Below are positions 1 to 13,495 of a DNA stretch of 64,000 nt, in pieces; the first letter of the stretch is position 1; each line of letters begins with the position of its first letter. The DNA comes from Osmia lignaria lignaria (taxonomy: Eukaryota > Arthropoda > Insecta > Hymenoptera > Megachilidae), in assembly GCF_051020975.1 (NCBI RefSeq), contig NC_135038.1, forward strand, positions 7,624,001-7,688,000, read 5' to 3'. The translations under genes were made by a program, and so were the position numbers. The notes below the pieces were generated by a model. It was not told the origin of the DNA. It saw nothing but the letters and a program-made list of their open reading frames with translations, and ran no database searches.

Positions 1-3000
1 GAATAGCGGAAGAAATGTATCTTAAGACGATGCCCCGTTCATAGGATTATGAAGATTAATTAACTGCAGAAACCGTGCTACCGTCGACGTCGGTAAATTG
101 AATCTTCCAAGTCAGTCGGCTCTCTGATTTATGACGCTATCGCATCGAAGCTTTTTCACGGGAAATACCTGGATTTGCATTGCATTAAATGAAAAGGTCT
201 ATCGCTCATAAGCGATTGCAGCCACCTACTCTATGAAACCTTTGTGACATAACGATCCTTTAAGTCGTCCAAGATTAAATTGCATTAGCATCTGTCAAAA
301 TTAACAAATACATTTTTTAATATCTTTCACTGTCCAATCACATTTTAAACTTTATATGACACGAGTGTTATTTTGAAATATTTTTATCACTTTCGTGTTC
401 AAATATTCTCAAAAATAAAAAAATGACTCGTACAAATTCTTATCGGGTAGTATTCGGTTGTAGCCTGAATTTTATATTTCTTCATCGGGATTAAACAGAG
501 CGCAGAGTTTTCTCGAGATGTAGTTTCTTGTTTCTCACCCCTGTGTCGGTCCATTTTGCGAACGAAAGAAACGAACAACGATTTTTCGACGATTTCCGTC
601 TTCCTTCCGCGACAACGAACGATGCAGCGTTTCAGATTGAATTTACTCCGATTCTACTACCAGACGTAACGTTTCCCTCCTGAAATTTACCTTTCGTTGC
701 TCGTATACGGGAAATTTTGTTTTCTCCAATCCACTGTCACGACGAGTCGCGAAACCGCCGAACTTTCCCGTCCTTGGGACGCCGTTCACGGATTTCCTCC
801 CTCGAAATTTTCCACCCTTTACACTGTGACAGAAAAACAGAAACATTCCCTGTAGAAGATCTTCTCTGATGCTTGCGACATCGCTACTTTCCCCTCTTCG
901 TATCGGATAAAAGACTGCCTTCTAAATCCTTGCTTCTGTGAATTGAAATGATTCAAGTATTGAGTGCTTGACATGGGGAAAATGGAGACAAGAGAATCCT
1001 TTCTTTATTTTCTTATGCGTGGTCTCTCCTGTAACCATCTTCATAAAATTTTCCATGAATTTTATTTTAAAAAATTGCTATATATCATGTTGGGATTTTT
1101 TAATTTTTATAAATGGAAAACGTTGAAAATTTAATAAATCTTTTCATCGGATTTAATATCAACGAAAAATTAAAATTATTCCAGAGAAAATTTATTACTT
1201 GCGTGAACCAAATTTTTACCAAATTATTTCGTTCATTAAGAGATACTTCAGTTAATTCATAGGTATAAGAGTAATTAACGTTTTGTGTGTATGATGTGAG
1301 GTAAATTTCTATCGCAAATTAACTTGCAATTCAGCTGTATATTTACTATATTTTTTGGTGTTGAAAAAACGAATGATAAAATACAAAATGGAAAAAGGGT
1401 ACCAAGGAGTGACCTAAATCAGACTCTGGGTCTGATATTGGATTGCTCGCAAGTACTATGCATAAAAGGAATTTATATTAGCGCCGAGGAAAATGTGATG
1501 ATCAGTGGTTCTCTACCAAATACTTTTATTCAAACCCTTATACAGAGTTTTGTAGCTAATGCAAGCAGTAACTTGACCTACTTAAGAAAGTGAATTGAAA
1601 ATGTAGAATAAAATCTGTAATACTTTACAAAAAGCTATGATAGTATGTAAAATTACATAGAGCTATATCAAACTTGATAAAAAGCAAGAGTAAAATATTT
1701 TATTATTTATTTCTAAATTATACCTTGCATAGTATTGAAGATCATTATATTACACCTTTTCACAGTATTTTTTAATATTTTCCCTAAAATCTGATATTAT
1801 TTTTAAACTCTGATTATGTTTTGATTAAATTCTGTAGAAAACCAGTGGTCAAATATTTTTCGTTGCTTCTTCAATTAAAAAATCCTGTATTTCATGGATT
1901 TCCATTAACCAATGAATCGTTCAACACAAAAGGGCGTTCCTTGGAAAATTGAAAACCAGTAGCAGCAAAATGTTGATATACTAGCAAGGGTCTATAAGTA
2001 CACATAGAACCTATTGTGAATACCATAGATAGTTCAGTCCATTTCATCTCTACTGCTTTATCACTAAATATTGCTTGACTTACGCCACGGAAACTACGGT
2101 AGGTGCCCACAGCCATTTCATTGTTCGCGTTCTGTTCATTCTATGTTCATCGGCATTTACGATACCCCTTACTATTGTTATAGAAGATACTCGAGATTTG
2201 TCCTTTTCAAGGAAACGCCTGATTCGATTAGTACAATTAAATGGGGATCATAAATATACCGTGCGTAGCCATTTATTCATTTTCTATTTGCTGAGGTACA
2301 GAATTGACCCTTGAAAAATAAAAATTACTGAAGTATGATAGACCTTTTCTTATCAATTATGAGTTAATACCAGTGCAATGTTCTAAATAATACTATAGCG
2401 AAATCAGTATCATAAACTGGTCCATGCATCCTAGTCCTAATGCACCTCAGTTTTTTCCATTTCCGGGTACGAATACGATTCAAGCACCGAGACGATATTC
2501 AACGGTGCGCAAGAAATAAATTTATGAGTTTCGAGTGACATTTATGCGTTCGATAATGTGCTGGATGCAGTAATATCGTTTTGCTCAGGTTGCAATTTCA
2601 CGCCGGTACGGTGACCGGCGACGGAAACATCCTACCGAAACATATCGTAGGCTATAATGTTCGAGGGGATCCTTCAGGGGACGAGAATCGAGGCTTGTAA
2701 GCTCCTTAAAGTCGATTTTGTAGTCGTTTGTCGTGGCTCGCAAAGGATCGGACCACTGAGAAAAAACCAGCCACCACTCTGCTATTCAACTGGCTTCTCC
2801 AAAGGATTCTTTGTAGACAAGGATCCTTATGCCCGCGACTATACAATATTTCAATATTCCTTGCTTTATCAGTAGATTCGCGTATCGTTTCTTCATAATT
2901 ATCTCCATGTTTATTTGTTTTTCTATTGGAAGCTGGCGCTTGCATCGTTCAAAGCGTGCGTCTGACAGAGATTGCTTTGTGACGTTTGCACATACGAAAA

Positions 3001-6000
3001 ACCAGTAAAAATGTTCGATTCAAAAAATATCTCTCCTAGCTATTTTCAGATATTTCTTTTCGTTTTCGAATGAAACCAGAAGCAAACGTAACAGAAGTTT
3101 GCGTTCTCTAAAAGCGATATCACTTCTAACAAATTTCGTCCGGAGATTATTTCTTTTTGGTAAATATTTTGTAAAAGTGTACATACCATTGTGTTACAAT
3201 ACTGAAAGTTTTTAAGAAATTGATTTGGAAGCAAAATATAATTTTTGAATGGGGAACATTTCATGGAATTATTAAACGATATGTCATCCCTCTTTAAAGA
3301 ATTTTGAAAATTTTTGAATAGAATTCACGAATTCGATTGGGGATTCGGAATTTTCTCGATTTTGCAGCTGATGCAGATTAAAGAAACACAAGCTGATGCT
3401 TTCAAGCTTTCAACGGATCCCTCTATCCCGACGAGCATGTTGGGTGACGTTTTTAACAGTATTAAAGCCTTAAAAGCTAGACGCAGTGGCGAATGAATTT
3501 CATGGAACAACGTTTCCTTCGAAAATAATGCATTTTCGAACGAGTTAAGAATTTCAATAATTCTACGTACAATTAAAAACGCCGTGTGTAAATTAATTCT
3601 AACGTCAGCACACGGGAGGTGGCTGGAAATTTCTGAATAAATTTATCGACACGATTTCTCGCTCTCTCAATTTAATAGAACTGTTTTATGGGAATAGGGT
3701 TTACGCGAACGATATACGCGAGAGCAATTACAATTGCAACTCGAACGCAAAGGGGGATGAATCGCGAGAAATTATTTTCACGTTGAACAACGAACTACGA
3801 TCTGGGTGAAACAAAACGTCGACTGGTAATGCATCGAACGGTACTGGCTAATTAACGGGAACGATTAAAATCCGACTCATTAAATTATGAGGAGGTCGAG
3901 ATTTCGTCACCTGATTTTATTTTTTGACACCTCAGATAAAGCATTCGTTGCATATTATAATTGAAATGTGACCAACTTGGATAGTATTTCAAGTACAATT
4001 AAACGTTTATTTTATTGCTTTTAAAATTACTGTTAAATGCAAATCATGCATATTTATTTCACATATAAATGATCCTAGTTTGCATTAATGATATCATGTG
4101 ACAACTTTTTAACTTCCTTACAAATCGCTAGGTGAATTATCGATCAAAGCGTTTTATCTCTGTTTCAAGTACTTTCGTGGAAATTTATGTGCAGATAAAT
4201 GTAAACTGTGCACGCGATACTCCAGCACGATGTACAGGATCGTAGTTCATAATTTTTATACTAATCACAGTATATATTAGTCACCAATTTTTCATGGGAC
4301 ATTTATTTATTTCAATCTTGTGTTAATTTTACCGGGTGTTATTAAGTACTGAAATATTAATCCTGAGATTACGTTCGTTGGTAAATGGTCCTCATAACAG
4401 ATGATAATAATCTTTTCTTGAATAATGTATCAATGTCGTGGATAATTAGGGTTTCTCATGATAATTTTTTAATTAATGCACCACAGTACAATTCAGAGTC
4501 CACGGTAGAATAATCATTTTTAGGAAATATTTAGGTTTACTTTAATTTATTATTTCAGATTTTTTACTTTACTCCACCATGATCCAAGGATCTAGAATTA
4601 AAAATAAGATATTTTCCAAGAATAGACTATTAAAATTATTTTTTTTTTCATTTCTTATAAATAAACAATTATCTTCTAAAATCTAAAATATACAAATAAA
4701 TCTTTATAAGAGTTTTATTATCGTTATTATCGTTAAAAAAGTTATCGACCCGATAAAACTCACGAATGATAGAAAATCGATCAGAATACTTCCGTGTAAC
4801 GTCGTTTTTTCTGTTCCAACAAAAACCTTTAAACGTCAGCTAATAACAACGTTCCATCTTCTTTAATCGTTCGGTAAAGCTTATACAGATCGATTTTTAT
4901 CGGTTGTCAGATGCTACGTATCGAGCTTTTACTTGAGATGAAAGCTGGAATCTGTTAAGCGTTTCTGACGACGAAAATATTCTTAGTGCAAGCGGGGTTA
5001 ACGAGCGTAGAAGTGAAAGAAAAAAGGGAGAGGACAGGCTCGAAAGCAAGTGAAACTTTCCCAGCTTTTACAGCAGCGAGCCATTCATATCTGTCAGCAG
5101 CAAGAAAGAACATATTGCTGTCTGCACAAAAGCATTCTCTCTCGATAGGAATCTCTGCAAGATATCGCTCAATCTAAATACGTACGCTTTTCCTTTGCTC
5201 GTTCGATCCACTCCGATGTTCGAGTGTCCGTGCAACGACTCCTTGAAAGGAATGGAATTTTTTAACAGTTGCTGCTCTTCAATTTCTTCTCACTATTGTC
5301 GCGTTTCAAAGACGAATGCAATAATTAACGTTTTAACGTGTTGATGTCACTTGAATTTGCATGAAAATCCATCACCTATACAGATTGGAATTTTTTCTTA
5401 ACCACTTTCAACCAACAGGGTGATCCAGAATTCAAGCAATCCCTAGAATTGTGTGGAATTCGTGACTTTTGAATCGCCCTTTATAATTAGAAATTTCCCT
5501 AATTAGCTATTTGAACTTATAAATAATAAATTTTATCGAGTTATTGATCAGCAATTAACTATCAAAGAGTTAATCCCTTGCTTTACACTTTTTCTAGAAA
5601 ATTTACAATTAAGAAAAAGCAATCTAGGGTTCATTTTTATTAAAAATTAGTGTCATTTTCTTAAGATAGAGATACAAACTCTATTGTACCTATCAGTGAG
5701 TATTAACATTTCATTGGGTAGGACCTTTATAGAGAGTGTGTTAGTAACAGAGGTAGCAAAGATTTATGGTTAGGGAATTACTTGGGGGTCGAATAGGACT
5801 TTGAGGTGAATTTATCGTTCTAAGTTTTCTAATAATTGAAAGTTTCCAAAATCGATCACTTGATCTATAGAATGTTTGATTATTATGAACTACAGTACAT
5901 TTTAAAAATTAAAAATAATATTTACAGCTGGTAGTATCCCAGGAAAACAGGTGTAACTTTATGATTTATGAGTAAAACTTAGGCTTGTAATAGTTATGGT

Positions 6001-8395
6001 TATAGTAGAACAAAATGTATACTTCCTTCTTTTATTTGAATTTTTACGCAATAGATCTACAAGGCAGTGTTGCATTTTGCGACTAAAGTTATGAATTCCA
6101 GGGGAAATCTTGACGATCGTAAAAGGGCTAGGTGAGAATACTTTATACCTGGCTTTTATTATGAACATTTCGGATCGGGAAATTGTTTTACGTACAGAAT
6201 ACGGTAACATTTGGCATTCTTTCTGGAACGATAAACGTGGAACAGGGAGAAAAGTACTGTAACTATTAACTCCTTCGTTTTAAGTGTACCTATTAACCTA
6301 CATATTTTAAATTATGAAATAAAATATCATTATCATGTATTTTTTTTATATTCACGAGTATTTAACAGCTTCTTTTAACATCGCATAAATTTTAATAAGC
6401 GAATTTGGAAGCGAATTAAAATATTTTTATATATCATTTATGTGTTATATAATAAGGATAAAAATAAGAAAAAATAATTTCTTAGATAATTTGAGAATGA
6501 AAGGGTTAAATAATTTGAATATTCAAACATAAAAGTGTTAAAAAATAGCACTTGTGGTAAATCAATCAGAAACTTAAAGTTCCATCAAATAACAACATAA
6601 ATCCCCCGTTAAATTCTACAATATAAAATGGTTGTTTCTCAATTACAACAAACAATGACTAATTTCATAGGGATACCGCGGAATGGCACTTACGGCATAT
6701 CAATTTGAAGCATCAGATCTGGGTGTTCGATTCATAGCAGGCAGAATGCACAAGTTTGTCTGATCTTCAGCGTTAATTACGTTCCCTTCCCGAGGGACCT
6801 GGTGCAGTCTTACGCTGAAGATCAGAGGCCAAAATGAGCAAGAAGCCAGCTGTCGTATTCACGTCGGATCGATGAATCTCCACGGGATCCTCGTCGAAAG
6901 AGGAGACACCGTGAAACGTACTTTGACGCTCGCCTGATTCCATTTCTACAGATATGTAAGACGGAATTCGCAATATCAAAGGCGGGAAATTCCAGGGGAA
7001 CCGACGCTTCTTTATTTTTACGGCTTGATCGCGAGCATCATACTCATGAATGCATAGTTTGGAGAAGTGCTGAATAGACGTACCAACAAAGAAGACATCT
7101 CCAGAAGTAAATTGAGGATCGAGTGATCTAAACCCTTTGAAACAAAATATTTATCATGTTCAATCGGACAATCTTTGATATCATTTGTAGAATGATATTT
7201 TCATTTTTTTTTTTTTATTGTCAAATATGTGCCAAAGCAATCTGCATTGAATTTATGGCAATTGCATTTCAAACTCCTTAACTATAAAATAAAATACTTG
7301 AAATTCTACTAAAGTTATTTGTGGTATCAAAATTTTTGAAGCGTTTTAAGACTATACGTGCTTCTTGGGTTTATTACATAATTTTCAATAGCAATCGGTA
7401 TCTCGTAAATCCATAGTTTAGTGCGTGCGGTTATACGGTATTGCTCGACGAAGGTTTCCGTCGTGAAACGATAAAGTTTTGGGCTTCACAGTTTGAAAAA
7501 GTTTTCCACAAACCATCGTAACCACCTTTTCACCACCCTGTGGAAAATCAAAGTTATATGTACTGTGATAATCAATAAAAATTGATAAGAAAATTTTTCA
7601 TAAGGATAGAGAATTAATGCGTTAATTAAATCGATCATTTACCCACTGGAGTTCTGTTAATTAAGAAAGAAAAGGGCTTCCCTTCTATCGTTTCATTCGA
7701 AAATAATCACCGAGTACTGTTAGCAGGTAAAATGCTTTGAAACTTCGGAAGCAATTCACGGGGAACTCAATTTCCGTTCGTACAATTATTCTTCGCAATA
7801 ATTCAGTTGAATGGTACAACGTTCCCGTTGCAAATTGATACGGCTACGATGAAACGTTCGTTTCAGGTAAATAAACTTCCGAGCACTTGCTACGTGTATA
7901 GGTGACTCTGCGTGAGATTGCACCAGATTAGTTTAGATTACGCTACCGCTAACTGAATATTCCTAGTTTCTATGTTGACTGTCGGCCTAAATACATATCT
8001 CACCCCGCGTTGCTACAAGATTCCTCGTGTTTCTTCCGCCTACAAACGTTTCTTACCCCTTTGTACTCGGGAAACGATTATCACTTGCCATTTCAGATTC
8101 TTGTTCTCCTTCAATTAATAGTATATCAGAAAAGTGTTTAGCATTCCTTTCACTTTTCCCAAGTATAAATTTTAAAAAAGAACTCTTGAATAGAACAATA
8201 ATTATTTTATATTAGATTTCCATCAGATTTTGATTTGACGATACAAATTTTAAGGGTCAATGCACAAGTTTCACAGGCAATTTGACCCCGAAAAAATTCC
8301 ATTCCACTGTTTATTACAGCTACAAAGGACGTCGAAACGCATCGTACGACCGTTCGAAAAGCTATAAAACGTCCTGAAATTTGTTTGAAAGTGCG
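1..8395 (+). other. Noncoding stretch, presumed dpr intron or upstream DNA
   Basis: AT-rich sequence alternates with CpG-richer patches (about 540-900, 2590-2860, 6760-7020). The open frames seen are at most 89 codons, overlap on both strands and match no family I know. No RNA gene or clear mobile element was recognised. Assignment to a dpr intron is an inference from the downstream exon and its strand. Confidence 0.5.
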
Positions 8396-8551
8396 GCGTT
8401 CGAGTTTCACGGCGAATCGTTGGGAAAGAATTTCGCTGACCAAACAAGAATTTGCTCGTCCCCTGTCAGTTGTCGGAACGTCGATCTATTTTTCGACAGA
8501 TTGATTACAACGAATGAAAAATGGATTCTCTGTAACAATATATCAAAGGGA
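8396..8551 (+). mobile_element. Mariner (Tc1/mariner) transposase remnant, start of catalytic domain
   Basis: Translated in the frame beginning at 8381, the sequence reads FEFHGESLGKNFADQ, then RICSSPVSCRNVD, then FFDRLITTNEKWILCNNI. This matches the mariner transposase stretch WVPHEL...R(I)CxSLLxRN...FLDRLITGDEKWILYNN, which leads into the first catalytic aspartate. Here that residue is Asn (AAT at 8513-8515), so even this piece could not catalyse transposition. The open frame runs to a stop at 8603-8605, but beyond about 8560 similarity is weak (GGTPCTLEKW may be drifted transposase). No N-terminal DNA-binding part, later catalytic residues or terminal inverted repeats were recognised. It is an old, broken copy lying in the presumed dpr intron. 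Confidence 0.8.
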
Positions 8552-10099
8552 GGAACACCTTGCACGCTCGAAAAATGGGCATCAAGTGTAAAGACAGTCG
8601 AATGAAAAGTTACTGATGTTTGACAGTATATTATTCGTGTATTAATTACTGATTAAAATTCTTATATTTTAAATTTAAATTAGATACAGAATTGTCGCGA
8701 TTTATTACACTGCTCTTCTTGGCTTAAAAAAAGTTTTAATAAATTACAACAATACAAGTTTCAATAATTAATAAATGTTCCAAGTGACCTATTTTTAAAT
8801 TGTTTCCTGCTTCAAATTTTAACCGCATAAAAAAAATGTTAATAAAGTTGACAGAAACAACAGAGATAAAAATGTCTATTTTATTTCAAGAACAACATTA
8901 TAGAGTTAGTTAAACGTCAAAGGAAATGCAACTTGAATCTGAGTACGTACATGTAACGAAGCTTATACAAAGCAAATGATAATAAAAGAAGCTTTTGTTT
9001 CAATCGCGAAACAAACACTCAGTGTTTTCGATCGTTCGCTAGAGCATATCCGAAAACTATGGGAAGCAAATGTAATTTGCGGTACTTTGAAATTCCAGGC
9101 ACAGAAAAAGCTACACTACTGATACCGCGCCCAAACAAATATCTACCTCGATGATGCAGTAAAAGTGCATCGCACGTACAACCGAGCTTTTATTTCTTTC
9201 GCTTCATTTTCCAACCGGTCGTTGCAGAGGTTCCTTTTCATTCTGTTTTCGTATCTTCGCGGACTTGTATACGATTTTCTTTGCTCACAAAAACTTTTAA
9301 TCGTGCTACAGACAATTGGATATTTTTCTTGTCTAGACTGTGGTTATATAAATATATTCAAAAAACCAGATAAAATAGTTAGCACGATATTTAGATAATT
9401 ATTGCTGAATATATCCATTTCTTATTAGATCAGAGAAATAATTATTATTTTCTTTTATAATAAAAGATAAATATTTCTCAGTGGTGTTTCCAAGTAGAAA
9501 GCTTAATTTCATTAATAATTAGAATGTAATTATTTATCAGAAGTACTCTCAATTTGAATCCGCCTGTAAGGATCAATAAATTCATTATTTAATACGTGAT
9601 AAGTATTCGACAGTTAAAGGATAGACGTTTATATTCTCCTTTGGTTGAAACAGGTTGTCAGGAACAGAAAACAGAATCAAGAACAGCCGATGAAAAGTCA
9701 ATGCTGTTCGTAACGACGAGCAGCAGTATTTTCTGCGTAGCTAAATTGGATTGGCAGTTTATTGGCAATATTCGTTTGGGTGGCGTTACGCCAAGCCTTC
9801 GTGTTCTCTCTGACCAGCAAAAATCTTTCTCCTTCTCTCTCTGTTCCTATCTCGTTGTCATCGTACCCCCTGTCCTCTCTATCGCCTACACGCCGGATGC
9901 AAGTTTCCTCGATCCTAGCAAGGCTGGAATATCTCATCTCCTGATAACGATTCCGTACCTGCTGCCAATTCGTCCTAGTGACACCGTTTGCTACAACTTT
10001 TCGTCGAATAAAACATGTTAGTTAAAATATTTTTCTTTCTAGTGTAGTTCTATGGTGGTATAGGATTCTGCTATCAAATATTATATTACTTTTATTAAA

Positions 10100-10283
10100 A
10101 TTAGTAAGCATTAGAATTATCATAGAATTAAAATTAGAGCACCTGAAATTATAGTGATAATCTAAATTATGAAATAGGAATATTAGAATAAAGAATTAAT
10201 TATTAATATTCCTAATAGCCTATAATCCGTGTGATAGTATATATTCTAATTTTCTAATATTGAAATTCTAAAAATTCTAACAG
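10100..10283. repeat. Imperfect long inverted repeat (foldback or MITE-like) built of TTAGAATT / AATTCTAA
   Basis: The left arm is rich in TTAGAAT and AATTAGA, and the right arm in ATTCTAAT and AATTCTAA. The arms meet in a perfect 11-bp stem, TAGGAATATTA at 10175-10185 and TAATATTCCTA at 10204-10214, with an 18-nt loop. Further out the arms pair imperfectly (AAATTAGA against TCTAATTT). No coding capacity, clear terminal repeats or target-site duplication were seen, so it may be low-complexity drift instead of a transposon. Confidence 0.5.
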
Positions 10284-11999
10284 TAAACCAATGATACACC
10301 TAGGGCAATAAATTAATAAAAACTGAAATTGAAAACTTGAAATTTTTATATTTTTCATATATATTATAATGTGTCTTTCTACACATGTCAAATTTCACTG
10401 TAACAATCAATGTGTCAAAGAATATTCCAGTAAGTGCCCACTTGTTGTCGACAAGAAAAGTATCAATAGAAATGTTTTCCGTACCGATGCTTCTCTTTCC
10501 CCTGTTCCAATGTTTCTTTCTTCCTCGAACTTTCATCCTAGATATTTGTCGTATGTCTCATCGCGAAACACGCAACTTCCTCTCTGTTTGTTTTATCCCT
10601 TTTCAATGGTCTGTCATTCATCGTGACACAAAGCTTACTCCCGAAAACCTGGTCGCAAATGGAACAAGGCGGAAAGATTCGCGAGTTGTTAAAAGTTCTG
10701 ATAACTGTGCAAGCGAAAACGTTGCCAGACGAACATCGGTTGTGTACGCGAGTCTTATCTTTTGCGCAAAGTTTCAACGAATTTTAGGAATATCCGTGAG
10801 AAAGCTTGATAACTGGGGATTATGTCATCGGAAGCTTTTAACCCAGAGGGAAATGCTTTAGATTAGGCTGGATTAAGATGTCAAATATCCCATGTATCAA
10901 CCGATGTTCCATCACGAAAATAATTAAATTTATATATATTTACATTCTTAGATTTAAAGAAAAATTTGGGTACTTTTAGAAATAATATTTATTTAATAAA
11001 CTAAGAATCCAAACTTCCAAAAATCGAATAATCTAATACGAATTTTAAATATATTCTAACATATAGCGAATCATTTTCATCCTAATCGAGTGAAGGAATT
11101 CTATAGTAGGTAGCAACAAAAAGAAATGTTCCTTTTTTGGATCGACCTAGATGAAAATATTGTAGTCGACCCGGCGTTTCGTTGAATGAACCTCCTCGCG
11201 AGATTTTCGGGTGGTCGTTTCTTACCAACGAAATTTCAGTGCGTTGCTTGAAGGCGTGTTCCCAACGGGAACGAACGACGTCGCGCATACCGAAGAAGTT
11301 TACTTTGATGCGTCCTCTTGGGTGCATCGTGCTGCATGCAATCTGCAAATGCGCCGGCTAAGTCGAGTCCCGACTATTTCCTCCAACCTCGTGGCCATGT
11401 TGTCTGCTTGTCTGGATGCTCCTTTCTTGACCACCTGTCATTTATTTTTATTCGTTGCCCCAAGGTAGCGAGGATAGTTCAGTTTAACACACCGGATGAA
11501 ACTTACGACGAAAATTTCGGACCCATTAGCTGATGAAATTCTTTCGAAACTTTTGTCATGAAACACTTTACTATCCGAGCTGTAATTTTGAATAATTGCA
11601 CTGAAATTGCATTACACGTCACTGAAATTTTTGTTTATGTATAGTGAAATTTGTGTTAATAGAAATTCTTTTAAAAGAAGTAAATATTTCCAAGTAGAAA
11701 TCTCAGTTGAAATTTGATTAATTGAATTCCAAATTGGGGTTAAGTAAATAATTTAATTCTTAATAAATTAAGATAAAATTTCATTTGAATTTACAATTGA
11801 AATCTAAATATTCTAACATGTTCAAATTGCAATTACTATCGTAATTAACAAAAACCTTCGACGCACGTTCATTAAAAACACATAAAAATTAGACCAGCAT
11901 TTATATCGAATTTTTCCTTTTTTTCCCAACAGCAATAATAGTAACAGGACTCGAATTTCCATATGGTTTATGAGCAAACAAAAAATGTATGTGTACAGA

Positions 12000-12470
12000 A
12001 ATATGTAACGAGTTTCAAAAATCGATTGGGGGTCCGTTACGGTCTCGTGTTTCTACCGTTCGCGAAATTTTTGGCAGTCTCCGCGATAGGAACCGTTTAA
12101 AAAATCGTATATCGCGATACCTGTTTACGTTTTCCAGGGTTTATACGGGGAGGCCCTTTCCTGCCACGGTGATTTATGACTCATAAACGTATCCCATCGT
12201 GTCGACCGATTTCCACAAATATACGGCAGATCGAGAACGTTATTGCGAGTCGACCGGGGTTATACGTTCCGCGCAATCAGCGGATTAAATCGTTGCCCGT
12301 GCCTCGGAGAGTTCGAGATCTATTTTTTATTCACCGGAGACGCCGGTTATCGCGGGCAAAATACAACAGCGAACGCCCTCGAAACGCGTCTCGGTATCGA
12401 GAAATGCTTAAATAATGTGCGCACCCCGGGAACATAGTTTCCTCTTTCCTTTCGCTGTTATTAACTCGGC
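12000..12470. other. CpG-rich patch with AP-1-like palindrome
   Basis: A roughly 470-bp block is dense in CG dinucleotides (CGCGAT, CGACCG, CCGCGCAAT, ACGCCGG, GCGCACCCCGGG) between AT-rich flanks. It holds TTTATGACTCATAAA (12173-12187), a perfect inverted repeat centred on the AP-1 consensus TGACTCA. Three overlapping short open frames here disagree in frame and show no protein motif. A regulatory element or an unrecognised noncoding first exon is possible. Confidence 0.4.
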
Positions 12471-13434
12471 GAACAAATGTTTAGCCGAGCTTTAGGTGGA
12501 TAAAAAATATGTTTCCACTCCACTTGTACGATTAATCTAAAGAAATTTTATGCATAAATAGAAAATGTTGGGTAAATATACTTCTAATTTTTATTTTTTA
12601 TATTTCGTCCTTTTTGAGGAACTTCTTGAGACATTTACAGATCATTACATACTACGACTAAAAAATTAAAAAATGGTAAATAGGAAATAATAATTATCTG
12701 TATAAAAGCTAGGAAGAAATTTGAAATATCAGAATATTCATTTCTATATAATTTCTTTATAATTAATATTCCACGCGGTTGCTAATGAGAATATTTGCCT
12801 TAGCATCTGTAATTATTATTTTATAATACGATATCATACATTATTGCATCATATCATTATAATATCTAATTGCAATTATTTGAAAATTTTCAGCTGTAAA
12901 GAAGAGAATAATCATGCTTGAATAATTACAAATTTTTTTGCAGAGTGACATATAATAACAATGACAGTATTTGATGAATATGATTCTGTTATATCGTAAA
13001 TCATTTTTACGTATATTATTCAAACGTGTAAATTCTGTCGTTCAGAGACGTATTAAGCCGAACAATTCTTGGTTATTCTATAGCCATTCATGCTCGATGT
13101 AGCACTTATCTTAAAAGCTCGAAAGCTTTCGGCGTTCCAGTATTGGTCGGATTTCATCCACGAATGAAAAAGATTACGCGTGAAAGTGTGACTGAATAGC
13201 TTGAAAAAAAGGGCTTTGTAGAATGCGTATCCATGAAACGGTGAATATATCGTTCCTATTCGAAAAAAGAGGGGTGTCGGAAAATAAAACGGACCTCCTT
13301 TCAAAGAACCACAATGCTGTATCAATCTTCATAAAAATATTTTCATCTATTCCGTTAAGATTTCTTTGATTGCACGTGGGAGTAGACTGAGTATATAAAT
13401 TAGAGTGTTAAATTCTATTTTGGATCTTTTTTCA

Positions 13435-13495
13435 TTTTCTAAATTTCTACATTTCTAAATCCCTAAATTTATAAGTTTCTAAATTTCTCAATTTC
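13435..13495. repeat. Degenerate simple repeat of TTTCTAAA
   Basis: About six degenerate units of TTTCTAAA/TTTCTACA/TCCCTAAA occur in a row, spaced 8-10 bases apart. The sequence is noncoding and of low complexity. Confidence 0.75.

Noticed and set aside
1892..2314. Facing open frames of 74 and 79 codons that looked like a decayed transposon or receptor exon
   Set aside because: I could not match any stretch to a known family, and frames on both strands overlap. Left unannotated.
9596..10021. 141-codon open frame
   Set aside because: Starts with GTG, overlaps an antisense frame over the same CpG-rich DNA and shows no protein motif.
10385..10861. 158-codon ATG open frame, the longest in the window
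   Set aside because: No recognisable domain, overlapping frames on the same and opposite strands, and a start inside the low-complexity A/T region. No evidence of coding.
11211..11468. Frame with a YFD motif recalling the start of Dpr Ig1
   Set aside because: The neighbouring residues do not follow the Dpr pattern (no P-R-N-V-T and no C-R-V), so it is not the missing upstream exon.
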